DNA of 64,000 bases from Eilatimonas milleporae (GTDB lineage Bacteria > Pseudomonadota > Alphaproteobacteria > Sphingomonadales > Kordiimonadaceae): positions 1 through 64,000 of the forward strand of contig NZ_REFR01000017.1 of NCBI RefSeq assembly GCF_003688555.1, in the 5' to 3' direction. Both the position numbers and the translations under genes were made by a program. Below are positions 53,994-62,651 of this stretch, piece by piece. A model generated the notes under the pieces. The model saw only the letters and a program-made list of their open reading frames with translations. It ran no database searches and was not told where the DNA came from. Position 1 is the stretch's first letter; every line of letters begins with the position of its first letter.

Positions 53994-55766
53994 ATGGGCG
54001 ATTGTGGAAAAGCACCTGTTTTCAAGATGGCCGGATGGTCTGTTTTCAGAACGCTTGTTTGCGGTCTGTTTCTGTTGCTCGCCGGGTGTGGCGACGGTGA
54101 CAGCGGTGGTGCCGGCCGGTCTCCGGAACCGGTTTACGACATTCTGATCACCGGCGGCGTCCTCTATGACGGGTCCGGCGGGCCGGGTTTCGAGGCGGAT
54201 CTGGCCGTCACCGGGGACCGCATCGCCGCCATCGGCGATTTGGCCGGGGCGTCGGCCACCCTTGAAATCGACGCGCGCGGCCGTGCCGTATCGCCCGGTT
54301 TCGTCAATATGCTCAGCTGGGCGCCCGGCGCCCTGATGATGGACGGGCGCGGCCTCAGCGATGTGGTCCAGGGCGTCACGCTCGAAGTGTTCGGCGAGGG
54401 CTGGTCCATGGGGCCGCTGTCGGACCGGTCGCGGGCGGCGATTGCCGGCATCGTACCGGACGCCGATGCCTTTGCCGGCCAGTGGACGACACTGGGTGAA
54501 TATCTGGACTGGCTGACGGCGCGCGGTGTGTCGCCGAATGTGGCCTCATTCGTCGGCGCGACCACGGTACGCATCAACCATATCGGGTTCGAGGACCGCC
54601 CGCCGACCGCTGCCGAACTGGACGCCATGCGGGCCGAGGTGGCGTTGGCCATGGAAGAAGGCGCCATGGGCGTCGGTTCGTCCCTGATTTATCCCCCGGC
54701 CTTCTATGCCGATACGGCGGAGCTGATCGCCCTGGCTGAAGTCGCCGGGCGCCATGGCGGCATCTATACCTCGCACATGCGCTCGGAAGCGGGGCGGTTG
54801 CTTGAATCGGTCGATGAACTGATCGCTATCGCCCGCGCGGCGCGCGTTCCCGCCAATATCTACCATCTGAAGGCGGCTGGCCGGGCCAATTGGGACAAGC
54901 TTGACGCCGTCTTCGCCAGGATCGAGGCGGCGCGCGCCGAAGGCCTGCGGATCACGGCGGACATGTATCCCTATATTGCCGGGGCGACCGGCCTGACGGC
55001 AACGGCACCGCCATGGGCGCAGGAAGGTGGGCTCGCCGCCTTTATCGCCCGTATCCGGGACCCTGAGACACGGGCCCGGATCATTGCCGACATGCGCACG
55101 CCGACCCCGGACTGGGAACAGATGCTAACGCTTGCCGACGGGGACGGCATCATCCTGCTCGGCTTTGAAAAGGCGGCGCTGAAACCGCTGACCGGCAAAA
55201 CCCTGGCGGCGGTCGCGGCAGAACGCGGCACAAGTCTTGAGGACACGGCCCTCGATCTGATCGCCGAGGATGAAAGCCGCGTCGCCGCCGCCTATTTCAT
55301 GATGTCGGAGGACAATGTCGCCAGGCAACTGACCCGGCCCTGGGTGGCCGTCAACAGCGATGCGGAAGCCTCCGCCCCCGAAGGCGCGTTTCTGGAACGC
55401 AGCACCCATCCGCGCGCCTATGGCACCTTTGCCCGCATCCTTGCCAAATATGTCCGCGAGGACGGTGTCCTGACCCTGCCGGATGCCGTTCACCGCATGA
55501 CGGCGTTGCCCGCCGGCAACCTCGGTATCCGTGACCGTGGCCGGCTGGCCGAGGGCTTTCATGCCGATATTGTGGTCTTCGATCCCGCCAGCGTGCAGGA
55601 TCATGCCACATTCACGCAGCCGTTCCAGCTGGCGACCGGTGTTGATCATGTGTTCATCAACGGCGTTCAGGTCATCCGGGACGGCAGTCATACAGGCGCG
55701 CTGCCCGGCCGTGTGGTGCGCGGCCCCGGTTACCGCCCCGCCGGTGGAACGGAGACCGGCGGGTAA
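53994..55766 (+). CDS. D-aminoacylase-like amidohydrolase lipoprotein lacking the HxH motif
   Basis: A 590-aa protein. The signal ends in the lipobox LLLAGC (C32). The amidohydrolase core runs from YDILITGGVLYDGSGGPG. Where D-aminoacylases have PGFID-HTH, this protein has PGFVNMLSWA (107-109 LSW), so both alpha-metal histidines are missing. GVTLEVFGEGWS puts a glutamate (about E135) in the place of the beta-metal cysteine. The later histidines in YTSHMRSE and IYHLKAAG and the aspartate in NSDAEASAPEG remain. It probably hydrolyses an N-acyl amide or cyclic amide in the periplasm with one metal. ATG 53994 follows a G-rich ribosome site. Confidence 0.82.
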   Translation: MGDCGKAPVFKMAGWSVFRTLVCGLFLLLAGCGDGDSGGAGRSPEPVYDILITGGVLYDGSGGPGFEADLAVTGDRIAAIGDLAGASATLEIDARGRAVSPGFVNMLSWAPGALMMDGRGLSDVVQGVTLEVFGEGWSMGPLSDRSRAAIAGIVPDADAFAGQWTTLGEYLDWLTARGVSPNVASFVGATTVRINHIGFEDRPPTAAELDAMRAEVALAMEEGAMGVGSSLIYPPAFYADTAELIALAEVAGRHGGIYTSHMRSEAGRLLESVDELIAIARAARVPANIYHLKAAGRANWDKLDAVFARIEAARAEGLRITADMYPYIAGATGLTATAPPWAQEGGLAAFIARIRDPETRARIIADMRTPTPDWEQMLTLADGDGIILLGFEKAALKPLTGKTLAAVAAERGTSLEDTALDLIAEDESRVAAAYFMMSEDNVARQLTRPWVAVNSDAEASAPEGAFLERSTHPRAYGTFARILAKYVREDGVLTLPDAVHRMTALPAGNLGIRDRGRLAEGFHADIVVFDPASVQDHATFTQPFQLATGVDHVFINGVQVIRDGSHTGALPGRVVRGPGYRPAGGTETGG

Positions 55767-55832
55767 AGGGGACGGACCGACCCCGTCATTCTATCAAATT
55801 CTGTCACTCTACAAATCAGGAAGGATGCATTC

Positions 55833-57893
55833 ATGACGCTGTCATCCGTGATCATCCGTGGATTGGCCCTCGCCATGTCGGTACAGGCCGTAGCCATACA
55901 GACCAACGCGTTACAAACCAGTGCACTACAGGCACAGGCGCAGCCCGCCCCGTCACAATCCACCGCGTCACAATCCGCCCCGTCTGCACCGATGGAATCC
56001 GACAGGGGTACGGCACTTGAGCGCCCTGAGGGGCTCGACCCGCTGGCCTATGAGGACACCACCCGTCTGGAAGGATATCTGGACGGCCTTGTCGCGGCGG
56101 CGATGCGGGAACACGGGATCGTCGGTGCCAGTGTCTCGGTCGTGCGCGGCGACGATATGCTGCTGTTGAAGGGATACGGCCTTGCCGACCGGGAAACGGC
56201 CGTCCCGGTCGACCCGGCGCGCCATCTGTTCCGCATCGGGTCGATTTCGAAAACCTTTACCTTCACCGCACTGATGCAACTGGTCGAGGACGGGCTTGTC
56301 GATCTGGACGCGGATGTGAACACCTATCTGACGGCCTTCAAAATTCCCGATGCTTTCGGCGCGCCGGTCCGCATCCGCGATCTGTTCACCCACCGTCCGG
56401 GGTTTGAGGAGGTTTACAAGGATCTGTTCGTCGAAACGGCGGACGCGTTTTACCCGCTTGAAGACTGGCTCGCGGCTACGGTTCCGGCCCGTGTGTTTCC
56501 CGCCGGACAGGTGACCAGCTATTCCAACTGGGGCGCCGCCCTGGCCGGCTATATCGTCCAGACCGTCTCGGGCACACGGTATGAAACCTATCTCCGGGAC
56601 AGGGTGCTCGCCCCCCTCGGCATGGGGACGACAACCGCAGGCCAGCCCCTGGGCGACGGTCATCCGCAAACGATGCCCCCCCACCTCGTCAATGATCTGG
56701 CGACCGTCTATAGCTGGCGGGACGGCTATTACCGGAAACATCCTTTTGAATATATTGTCGGTGCGCCTGCCGGGTCCCTGTCATCCACGGCCCGTGACAT
56801 GGCGCGCTATATGCGGGCCCATTTGTCCGGCGGAACGCTGGACGGGGTCCGCATTCTTGACCGCGCCACGGCGGAAAGGATGCGCGTGCGGCCCTATCCC
56901 GGACGCCCCAGCGCCGACTACGCCCTCGGGTTCCGGACCGCGACCATCGCCGGCTATCCCACGCTGGAACATGGCGGCGCCACGCTGACATCCTATGCCG
57001 CCATGATCATGGTGCCGGACCTGGGGCTCGGCGTTTTCATGGCCGTGAACGGCGCCGCCTCGGCCCTGGCGCCGCAGAAGACCGCCAGCCTCCTGATTGC
57101 CGAAATGATCGCGCACATGACCGGCGGGGCCAGTATACAAAAGCCCGCCGCGCTGGCGATGACGGCCGCCGACGCCGTACCCTTTTCCGGAACCTATATG
57201 ACCACGCGCCGCTCCTACACCGGGTTGGCCAAGCTGTTCGCCATGCCGACCGGCGCCGCGACGGTGGCATCCTCGCCCGGCGGCGGGCTGCTTGTGGCTG
57301 GCGCCGATGGGGTGACGGACTATGTGCGCACCGGACCCACCGCCTTCCGCGCACGCGACGGGCACAGTGTCATTTCCTTTGAACTGGACGATACCGGCCG
57401 CGCCATCCGCTACTACGGCGATTACGGCCATGTGGCCATGGACAGAATGCCGTCGGATGCGAACCCGCAGACATTCTATCTCGCCATCGCTCTGGCCGGG
57501 CTGTTCGCCATGACCCAGCTGATCGCGGCCTGGAAACGCCGCGCGGACGGCACGCCTGCCTCTCCCTGGGCCGCGCGGCTGTCATGGGGCAGTGTGCTGA
57601 CGGCCGGTGTTGTCCTGACGGTGCTGCTGCTTCTGATGGTCGCCACCACCGAGGCCACGGCCCTCGGCCGGGCGGTCATCTTTTCCTGGCCCACACAGGG
57701 GATCGTTCTGCTGTTATATGCCGCTCTGCTGCTGGTCGCATGCACCGCGGCGCTGGTTGCCGGCCTGATACCGGCGATCACCATGGCGCGCCTGACGATC
57801 TGGCGGCAGGTCCATTACGTCCTGTTCGTGACGGCGCTGGTCTATCTGCTGATACAGTTCAACAACTGGAACATGATCGGCTTCAGATTTTAA
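55833..57893 (+). CDS. Membrane-anchored serine beta-lactamase-like hydrolase (class C/esterase EstB fold)
   Basis: A 686-aa protein. It has a signal peptide followed by a Gln/Ala/Ser/Pro-rich low-complexity segment (22-53) encoded by 15-bp repeats. The catalytic domain has S137-I-S-K140, Y230-S-N232 and LEHGGATL as the third motif. A roughly 120-residue lipocalin-like linker is followed by four C-terminal helices (for example WGSVLTAGVVLTVLLLLMV and VHYVLFVTALVYLLIQF). Such proteins are D-aminopeptidases, esterases or beta-lactam-binding hydrolases. It follows the amidohydrolase by 66 bases and is probably co-transcribed. Confidence 0.88.
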   Translation: MTLSSVIIRGLALAMSVQAVAIQTNALQTSALQAQAQPAPSQSTASQSAPSAPMESDRGTALERPEGLDPLAYEDTTRLEGYLDGLVAAAMREHGIVGASVSVVRGDDMLLLKGYGLADRETAVPVDPARHLFRIGSISKTFTFTALMQLVEDGLVDLDADVNTYLTAFKIPDAFGAPVRIRDLFTHRPGFEEVYKDLFVETADAFYPLEDWLAATVPARVFPAGQVTSYSNWGAALAGYIVQTVSGTRYETYLRDRVLAPLGMGTTTAGQPLGDGHPQTMPPHLVNDLATVYSWRDGYYRKHPFEYIVGAPAGSLSSTARDMARYMRAHLSGGTLDGVRILDRATAERMRVRPYPGRPSADYALGFRTATIAGYPTLEHGGATLTSYAAMIMVPDLGLGVFMAVNGAASALAPQKTASLLIAEMIAHMTGGASIQKPAALAMTAADAVPFSGTYMTTRRSYTGLAKLFAMPTGAATVASSPGGGLLVAGADGVTDYVRTGPTAFRARDGHSVISFELDDTGRAIRYYGDYGHVAMDRMPSDANPQTFYLAIALAGLFAMTQLIAAWKRRADGTPASPWAARLSWGSVLTAGVVLTVLLLLMVATTEATALGRAVIFSWPTQGIVLLLYAALLLVACTAALVAGLIPAITMARLTIWRQVHYVLFVTALVYLLIQFNNWNMIGFRF

Positions 57894-58324
57894 CGGGACT
57901 GTCAGGCGGCGCGTGCGGTGCGCCGACGGGTCATGCTCCCACACACGGGGGCGGCTGTGTCTATCCCTGTGCCGCCCGTTTGACCGGGCGGTCGGGGAAG
58001 GAATGGCAGGTATCGCCCAATGATGGGCCGCGTGACTGACTGGTCAGTCACGCGGGGTCTCCAATGGCCCATACAGGGCCCCGAAATGGTACATTTGCCC
58101 AGAGCTCTTTCGTGATTTCTGAGCCCTTTCATGATCTGCGATGGATGAACGCGACAGCATGACGCGTTCCCGCTGACGCGGTACCCACCGGGTGGGCAGA
58201 CCCTTGGGCGGTTTGGCGCGACCCGCTTCAGCCGTGATTCATGGTATCCGAAAGCGCCGGGCATCTAAAAAAGGCCGTTCATATAGGCCTTCCTGTGTGC
58301 GATGGGTCGCCGCATGAAGGGGTA
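57894..58324. other. Convergent gap with palindrome
   Basis: 431 bases between two converging genes. Apart from the 28-bp palindrome at 58028-58055 I see no gene, tRNA or clear terminator. Confidence 0.5.
58028..58055. promoter_or_regulatory. 28-bp palindrome, putative TetR-type operator 3
   Basis: The half-site CCGCGTGACTGAC, a TG centre and the exact reverse complement form the palindrome. The inner 20 bases equal those of operator 1. Oddly, it lies between two gene ends rather than in front of a start. Confidence 0.55.
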
Positions 58325-58960
58325 TCAGGCCGCTTTCTCAGGTCCGAGTTTTTCGAAATACTCCAGACTGTCGGCCAGCGTGATCACATCGGCGTAACGC
58401 CGGCCCACATCCAGAAGATTGGCCTTGTGCGGGCCTTCCTCCATGTCGCCCACACAGTCCTCCGGCACCATTGTGCGGAAACCGTGCGAAAAGCTGTCAT
58501 TGATGGTGGCGCGTACACAGCCGCTCGTGGTGCAGCCGGTCACGAACACGGTGTCGACCCGCTGTTTGGTGAGGAAGGTGACCAGCGGTGTACCGAAAAA
58601 CATCGAGGGTGCCGATTTGGTGAAGGCGAAGTCATAGTCCTTGTCATGGGTCTTTGGTTCAAACTCGGTGGACGGATCGCCGTAAAACATGCCCTCATAC
58701 AGCATCGGCACCTTCCAGTAGGACATGTCCTTTTCACTGCCCCAGGCCACATTGCACACCGCCACCGGGATACCGCGCGACCGGGCCTGTTTCAGCAGGA
58801 TGGCCGTGTTGTCCACGGCACGGTGAATATGAGGGGAAATCCCGGCGGGATATTCGGGCCGGGTGAAGCCGACCTGAAAGTCCACCACAATCACCGCGGG
58901 CCGCGTGCCGAAGCCGATCCCGGCCTTGCCGTAACCGACAGTGTCAAACCGATCAGACAT
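58325..58960 (-). CDS. Isochorismatase-fold amidase (N-carbamoylsarcosine amidase-like)
   Basis: A 211-aa cysteine hydrolase. The triad is D27 in VVDFQVGF, K115 in FTKSAPSMFFGTPL and C148 in VTGCTTSGCVRATINDSF, the exact arrangement of N-carbamoylsarcosine amidases. KDYDFAFTKSAPSMFFGT is typical of that group rather than of isochorismatase itself. ATG 58960 has AAGGAG nine bases upstream. It is the last gene in the order hyuB, TonB receptor, C45 hydrolase, amidase, all on the minus strand. Confidence 0.85.
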   Translation of the reverse strand: MSDRFDTVGYGKAGIGFGTRPAVIVVDFQVGFTRPEYPAGISPHIHRAVDNTAILLKQARSRGIPVAVCNVAWGSEKDMSYWKVPMLYEGMFYGDPSTEFEPKTHDKDYDFAFTKSAPSMFFGTPLVTFLTKQRVDTVFVTGCTTSGCVRATINDSFSHGFRTMVPEDCVGDMEEGPHKANLLDVGRRYADVITLADSLEYFEKLGPEKAA

Positions 58961-59002
58961 GAGTAAGGTCTCCTTTTCCATGCAAGGTGATGCGTGACCG
59001 CG

Positions 59003-60112
59003 CTATGCGGCCGGTGTCATGGCGAATGTCCGGTACCGTCCCTGACAGGGCGGGCCGAAACAGACATGCAGACGGCCCGCCGACGGTTCCGCCACCAGCG
59101 AGGCAACCGTCATCCACTGATCCCCGTCATATTCGGATACTTTGGCCCGGTGACGGCAGATGCTGCTCGGATAATTGTGGTGGTCGCGCAAAACGTCCTT
59201 GGCCGCGGCAACCAGATCGCCGGTGGCATCGATATCGTCCAGCAGTTTCCGGCCCGCCTCGTACCGGGCCTCGGAATCCGGCAGGATGGCCAGCAGCCGT
59301 TCGTCTGCTTTCAGTGCGTCACACAGATAATGGTTGGTATGGAACAGGCGGTCGCCTTCGGGTTCGATCGTCTCGACCCTGTCCACCGTCTGCTCCAGAT
59401 CGCGGATGTCACCGGTCCCGTCCGTCAGCAGCAGGTTGATGGTCGACGCCCGTCTGAGGGCGCGGATGCGGGCTTCCGCCGCGCGGGCGGACCGTTGTTC
59501 CAGCGCCAGGCGGCAGACCAGATAACGCGGAAAACCGATACGCCAGCCGGGTGACAGCAGGGCATTGCCGAAAACGCTGACACCATGGCTGTTAAAGCCC
59601 AGATAGCCGATCATGCCGGGATAATAGGTATACATCAGGATACTTGGACCATTGGCCGGCACCATCCGGACCACCAGCCCCAGACGGACATGGTCTTCCA
59701 CCGTGTCCACATTCTGCCCGGTGACCATATGCCCGTCCGTGCCGCGCACGGCCAGTGACGAACATCCGTCGCCGCCGCGTCCGTCAAAACCCACCGCTTC
59801 GAACCGAAGCTGCAGCAGCAGGGCGTCCGCCATTGGAATGCCGGCGCTTTCGGCAAGACCTTCCAGTTCATCGGCCAGATGCGGTGCGTCCTGCAGGATG
59901 GACGGCAAATAGGCGAGCGCCCGTTCGCGCGCCTGATCCAGGGGGGCGATGCGCGACGCTTCGGATGCGACAAGGTCCAGCGCCTCGCCGATGCCGGGCC
60001 GGCATTCCTCGCCCAGTTGACGGCCCATGTCGCGGTTGGTGCCGCTGACCGTGACAATTCGGGTTTCCCCCGTCCTGAAGGCGGTTTTTTCACTGCTGTG
60101 CATGGCCCGCAT
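59003..60112 (-). CDS. C45-family Ntn hydrolase (acyl-CoA:6-APA acyltransferase-like)
   Basis: A 369-aa protein with no signal peptide. GTNRDMGRQLGEECRPG is the family start, DGCSSLAV holds the autocatalytic cysteine (about C117), and GQNVDTVEDH follows, as in penicillin acyltransferase-like C45 peptidases. The cysteine would become the new N-terminus after self-cleavage. Members hydrolyse or exchange amide side chains. AAGGAG stands three bases before ATG 60112; Met4 is the alternative start. It lies 42 bases before the amidase gene. Confidence 0.88.
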   Translation of the reverse strand: MRAMHSSEKTAFRTGETRIVTVSGTNRDMGRQLGEECRPGIGEALDLVASEASRIAPLDQARERALAYLPSILQDAPHLADELEGLAESAGIPMADALLLQLRFEAVGFDGRGGDGCSSLAVRGTDGHMVTGQNVDTVEDHVRLGLVVRMVPANGPSILMYTYYPGMIGYLGFNSHGVSVFGNALLSPGWRIGFPRYLVCRLALEQRSARAAEARIRALRRASTINLLLTDGTGDIRDLEQTVDRVETIEPEGDRLFHTNHYLCDALKADERLLAILPDSEARYEAGRKLLDDIDATGDLVAAAKDVLRDHHNYPSSICRHRAKVSEYDGDQWMTVASLVAEPSAGRLHVCFGPPCQGRYRTFAMTPAA

Positions 60113-60163
60113 ACTCTCCTTGCGGCCGGTGTCACAGGCCGCGCCCCGGCCCGGTCGGCCGGC

Positions 60164-62548
60164 TTAATATCTGACGGTCAGTTCAATGCCGTATGTACGT
60201 GGCAGCCCCCGGTGGGCAAAATTCAGCAGCGCCTGCGCCGGTGTGTCGGGGCCCGGTGTCTGGGTGTAGGAGATGATGTTTTCCACATTATATTCTTCAT
60301 CGAAGAGATTGCGGGCCCAGGCCGTGATGGACCACCAGTCCTTCTGAAAACCCAGCCGCACATTGACCAGATCGACGGGATCGCGCACCGTAACCGCCCC
60401 GGACCCGCCGTTGATATCCCAGGGTGTTTCGCCGATGCGCTGATAATCGACCCGGCTGATCAGCTCCAGATCGTCCTGAACGGGATAGTTGAACTGCCCG
60501 CCGACATTCAATGTCGTCTCCGGCACGGAGGGAACGGCATTGCCCTCGGCGAAGGGGTTTGCGTCAAAACGTTCGACAGTGGCATCGGTATAGCCGAAAG
60601 CCGCGTTCAGGGTCAGATAGTCATTGGCGGCCCAGATGGCCTCCGCCTCAAATCCCTTCAGTTCCGTTTCGTCAATATTGGTACGGGCGCGGGTCGATGT
60701 CACCGGCGTGAACTCAAACACCTGGGAGTTTTCCGTTTTCGTCAGGAAGACCGTGCCGTTGAACTGCACGGCACCGTCGAACAGTTGCGACTTGAAGCCG
60801 GCCTCCCAGCCTTTCACCACCTCTTCGTCATAGGTGTCGAAGATATTCACACTGTCCGGATCAAGGGCGGCAAAGTCGAATGCCAGCACGGTCGCGCGGG
60901 TGCCGGGGGCGTTGAAGCCGCCGGCCCGGAACCCCTCGCCGTAACTGGCAAAGAAAGTGACGGTGTCCGTTGCGGTCCAGCGCAGGGAAACCCTCGGCTG
61001 GAAACGGTCGAAGCTCTCCTCGCGGACAAGACCGTCAAATCCGGCCAGCGTCGGCAGGCCGGCGAAATTGGAATCCAGAAGGTTGGTGGCCGTACGGTCT
61101 TCCGAGTCCCAGCGCCCGGACAGAGCCAGTTCCAGCCTTGGCGTGATATCGTAGAAAAGCTGACCGTAGAAGGACAGGACATCGGCTTCCGTCAACTGGT
61201 CTTCGGTCACATTGAAAGTCTGCGGTCCCGGATTGATCAGAGAGATTTCACCGTTATTGCTGTCTTCCTGCAACGATACGAAGACCGACCGCTCAATGTC
61301 GGCCACATAGGTTCCGACGCTCCACTCCAGCTTTTCGCCGATGTCGCCGGACAGGCGGGCCTCGAACGTCATGGATTCTCCATTGCGTTCCTGAAAGGCG
61401 ATGGTGCCCGGCGCCGGTGTATAACCGACCAGGCCGAAATCATTGTTTGCATTGCCGTCGGCGCCGACCCCTTCAAAGCCGAAGGCCGTATTGATGATGA
61501 AATCGGAGCCGAGCGCGTTGTCGTTCTGATTATAGCCGCCGGCTATGAAAAGATCGGCAAAGCCAAGGTCCCATTCCAGCTTGGCGATGAGGTTCAGCCG
61601 CTCCGCCGGGTTGATGGATTCCACATTGGGCGCGAACGCCAGACTGGTGTCGTTCACATTGATGCCGTCAGCAAATTGCGGCTGGATGTTGGGGAAAAAC
61701 GCCGTCTGGAAATTGAAGTTTATGGCGCTGCCCTGAATATCGGCATATTCCGCCGATACATCCAGTGACACATCGGATGACGGTTCCCACAACACGCGTC
61801 CGCGCAGGCGCGTCTCCTCGTAAAAGTCCACCTGTCCGCCCAGGAATTCATTATCGAAAAACCCGTCCCGGTCCGTGTAGGACGCCGCCAGGTTGGCATA
61901 AAGCTGGTCCTGCACCAGCGGCCCGCTGACAAAGCCGGACATGCGCATATGCCCCCCATTGCCAATTTCCGCCGTGGCGCGGGCTTCCAGATCGTTTGAA
62001 GGACGTTTGGTGGTGATAAGGATGGCGCCGCCCACGGCATTCCGCCCGTAAAGGGAACTGACCGGCCCCTTGACCACTTCGATCTGCTGAATGGCGACCA
62101 GATCCCTGTTCAGGGCGTACGGGTCCGGCTGCAATACGCCGTCGACGACAAGGGCGTAAGACGGGTCGACGTCGCGGGCGTTGATGACGCCGCGGATGAT
62201 CACCTGGGTGTCACCCGCTTCCGCCGTGTCCAGCATCAGGACATTGGGAACAAGCTGGGCGAAATCCGTCGGGCGCTGAATACCCGCTTTTTGAATGGTA
62301 TCCTCGGAAAAGGCCGACACCGTGATCGGCGCATCCTTCAGGGACTCCTGCGTGCGCCGCGCCGTGATGAGGATTTCATCAATGGCGAAAGCCCCGCTGT
62401 CCTCGTCCATGGACTGCGCGCCGTCGGCCCCGTTGGTTTCCTGTGTGCTTTCCTGTGCGGCGGCCGGCTGCGTGGCCCCCAGGCTCAAGGCCGTCATCAG
62501 CGCCGTGATGGACGCGGATGCGGTTAACGTTGTTTTCAGACCAAACAT
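60164..62548 (-). CDS. TonB-dependent receptor
   Basis: A 794-aa protein with a signal peptide (ending PAAAQE), a TonB box-like IDEILITARRTQESLKDAPI, a plug domain (VIIRGVINARDVDPSYALVVDGV, VVKGPVSSLYGRNAVGGAILITT) and a beta-barrel ending GIELTVRY. It has no STN domain, so this one only transports. Its sequence type is that of receptors for aromatic or complex organic substrates in sphingomonad-like bacteria. Its position among hydrolase genes suggests it imports their substrate. Confidence 0.92.
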   Translation of the reverse strand: MFGLKTTLTASASITALMTALSLGATQPAAAQESTQETNGADGAQSMDEDSGAFAIDEILITARRTQESLKDAPITVSAFSEDTIQKAGIQRPTDFAQLVPNVLMLDTAEAGDTQVIIRGVINARDVDPSYALVVDGVLQPDPYALNRDLVAIQQIEVVKGPVSSLYGRNAVGGAILITTKRPSNDLEARATAEIGNGGHMRMSGFVSGPLVQDQLYANLAASYTDRDGFFDNEFLGGQVDFYEETRLRGRVLWEPSSDVSLDVSAEYADIQGSAINFNFQTAFFPNIQPQFADGINVNDTSLAFAPNVESINPAERLNLIAKLEWDLGFADLFIAGGYNQNDNALGSDFIINTAFGFEGVGADGNANNDFGLVGYTPAPGTIAFQERNGESMTFEARLSGDIGEKLEWSVGTYVADIERSVFVSLQEDSNNGEISLINPGPQTFNVTEDQLTEADVLSFYGQLFYDITPRLELALSGRWDSEDRTATNLLDSNFAGLPTLAGFDGLVREESFDRFQPRVSLRWTATDTVTFFASYGEGFRAGGFNAPGTRATVLAFDFAALDPDSVNIFDTYDEEVVKGWEAGFKSQLFDGAVQFNGTVFLTKTENSQVFEFTPVTSTRARTNIDETELKGFEAEAIWAANDYLTLNAAFGYTDATVERFDANPFAEGNAVPSVPETTLNVGGQFNYPVQDDLELISRVDYQRIGETPWDINGGSGAVTVRDPVDLVNVRLGFQKDWWSITAWARNLFDEEYNVENIISYTQTPGPDTPAQALLNFAHRGLPRTYGIELTVRY

Positions 62549-62651
62549 TCAACCCCTCCCAGATTATGCCTGTTTGATGTGTCGGCGGTCCGGCCCAGTG
62601 GACTGCCGTGTTGTTCAGGGCCGGCATGCCTCGCGGCCCGCCGGCCCTGTT

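Noticed and set aside
59879-61768. A 629-codon plus-strand open frame
   Set aside because: It is antisense to the C45 hydrolase and the TonB receptor, with no recognisable domain.
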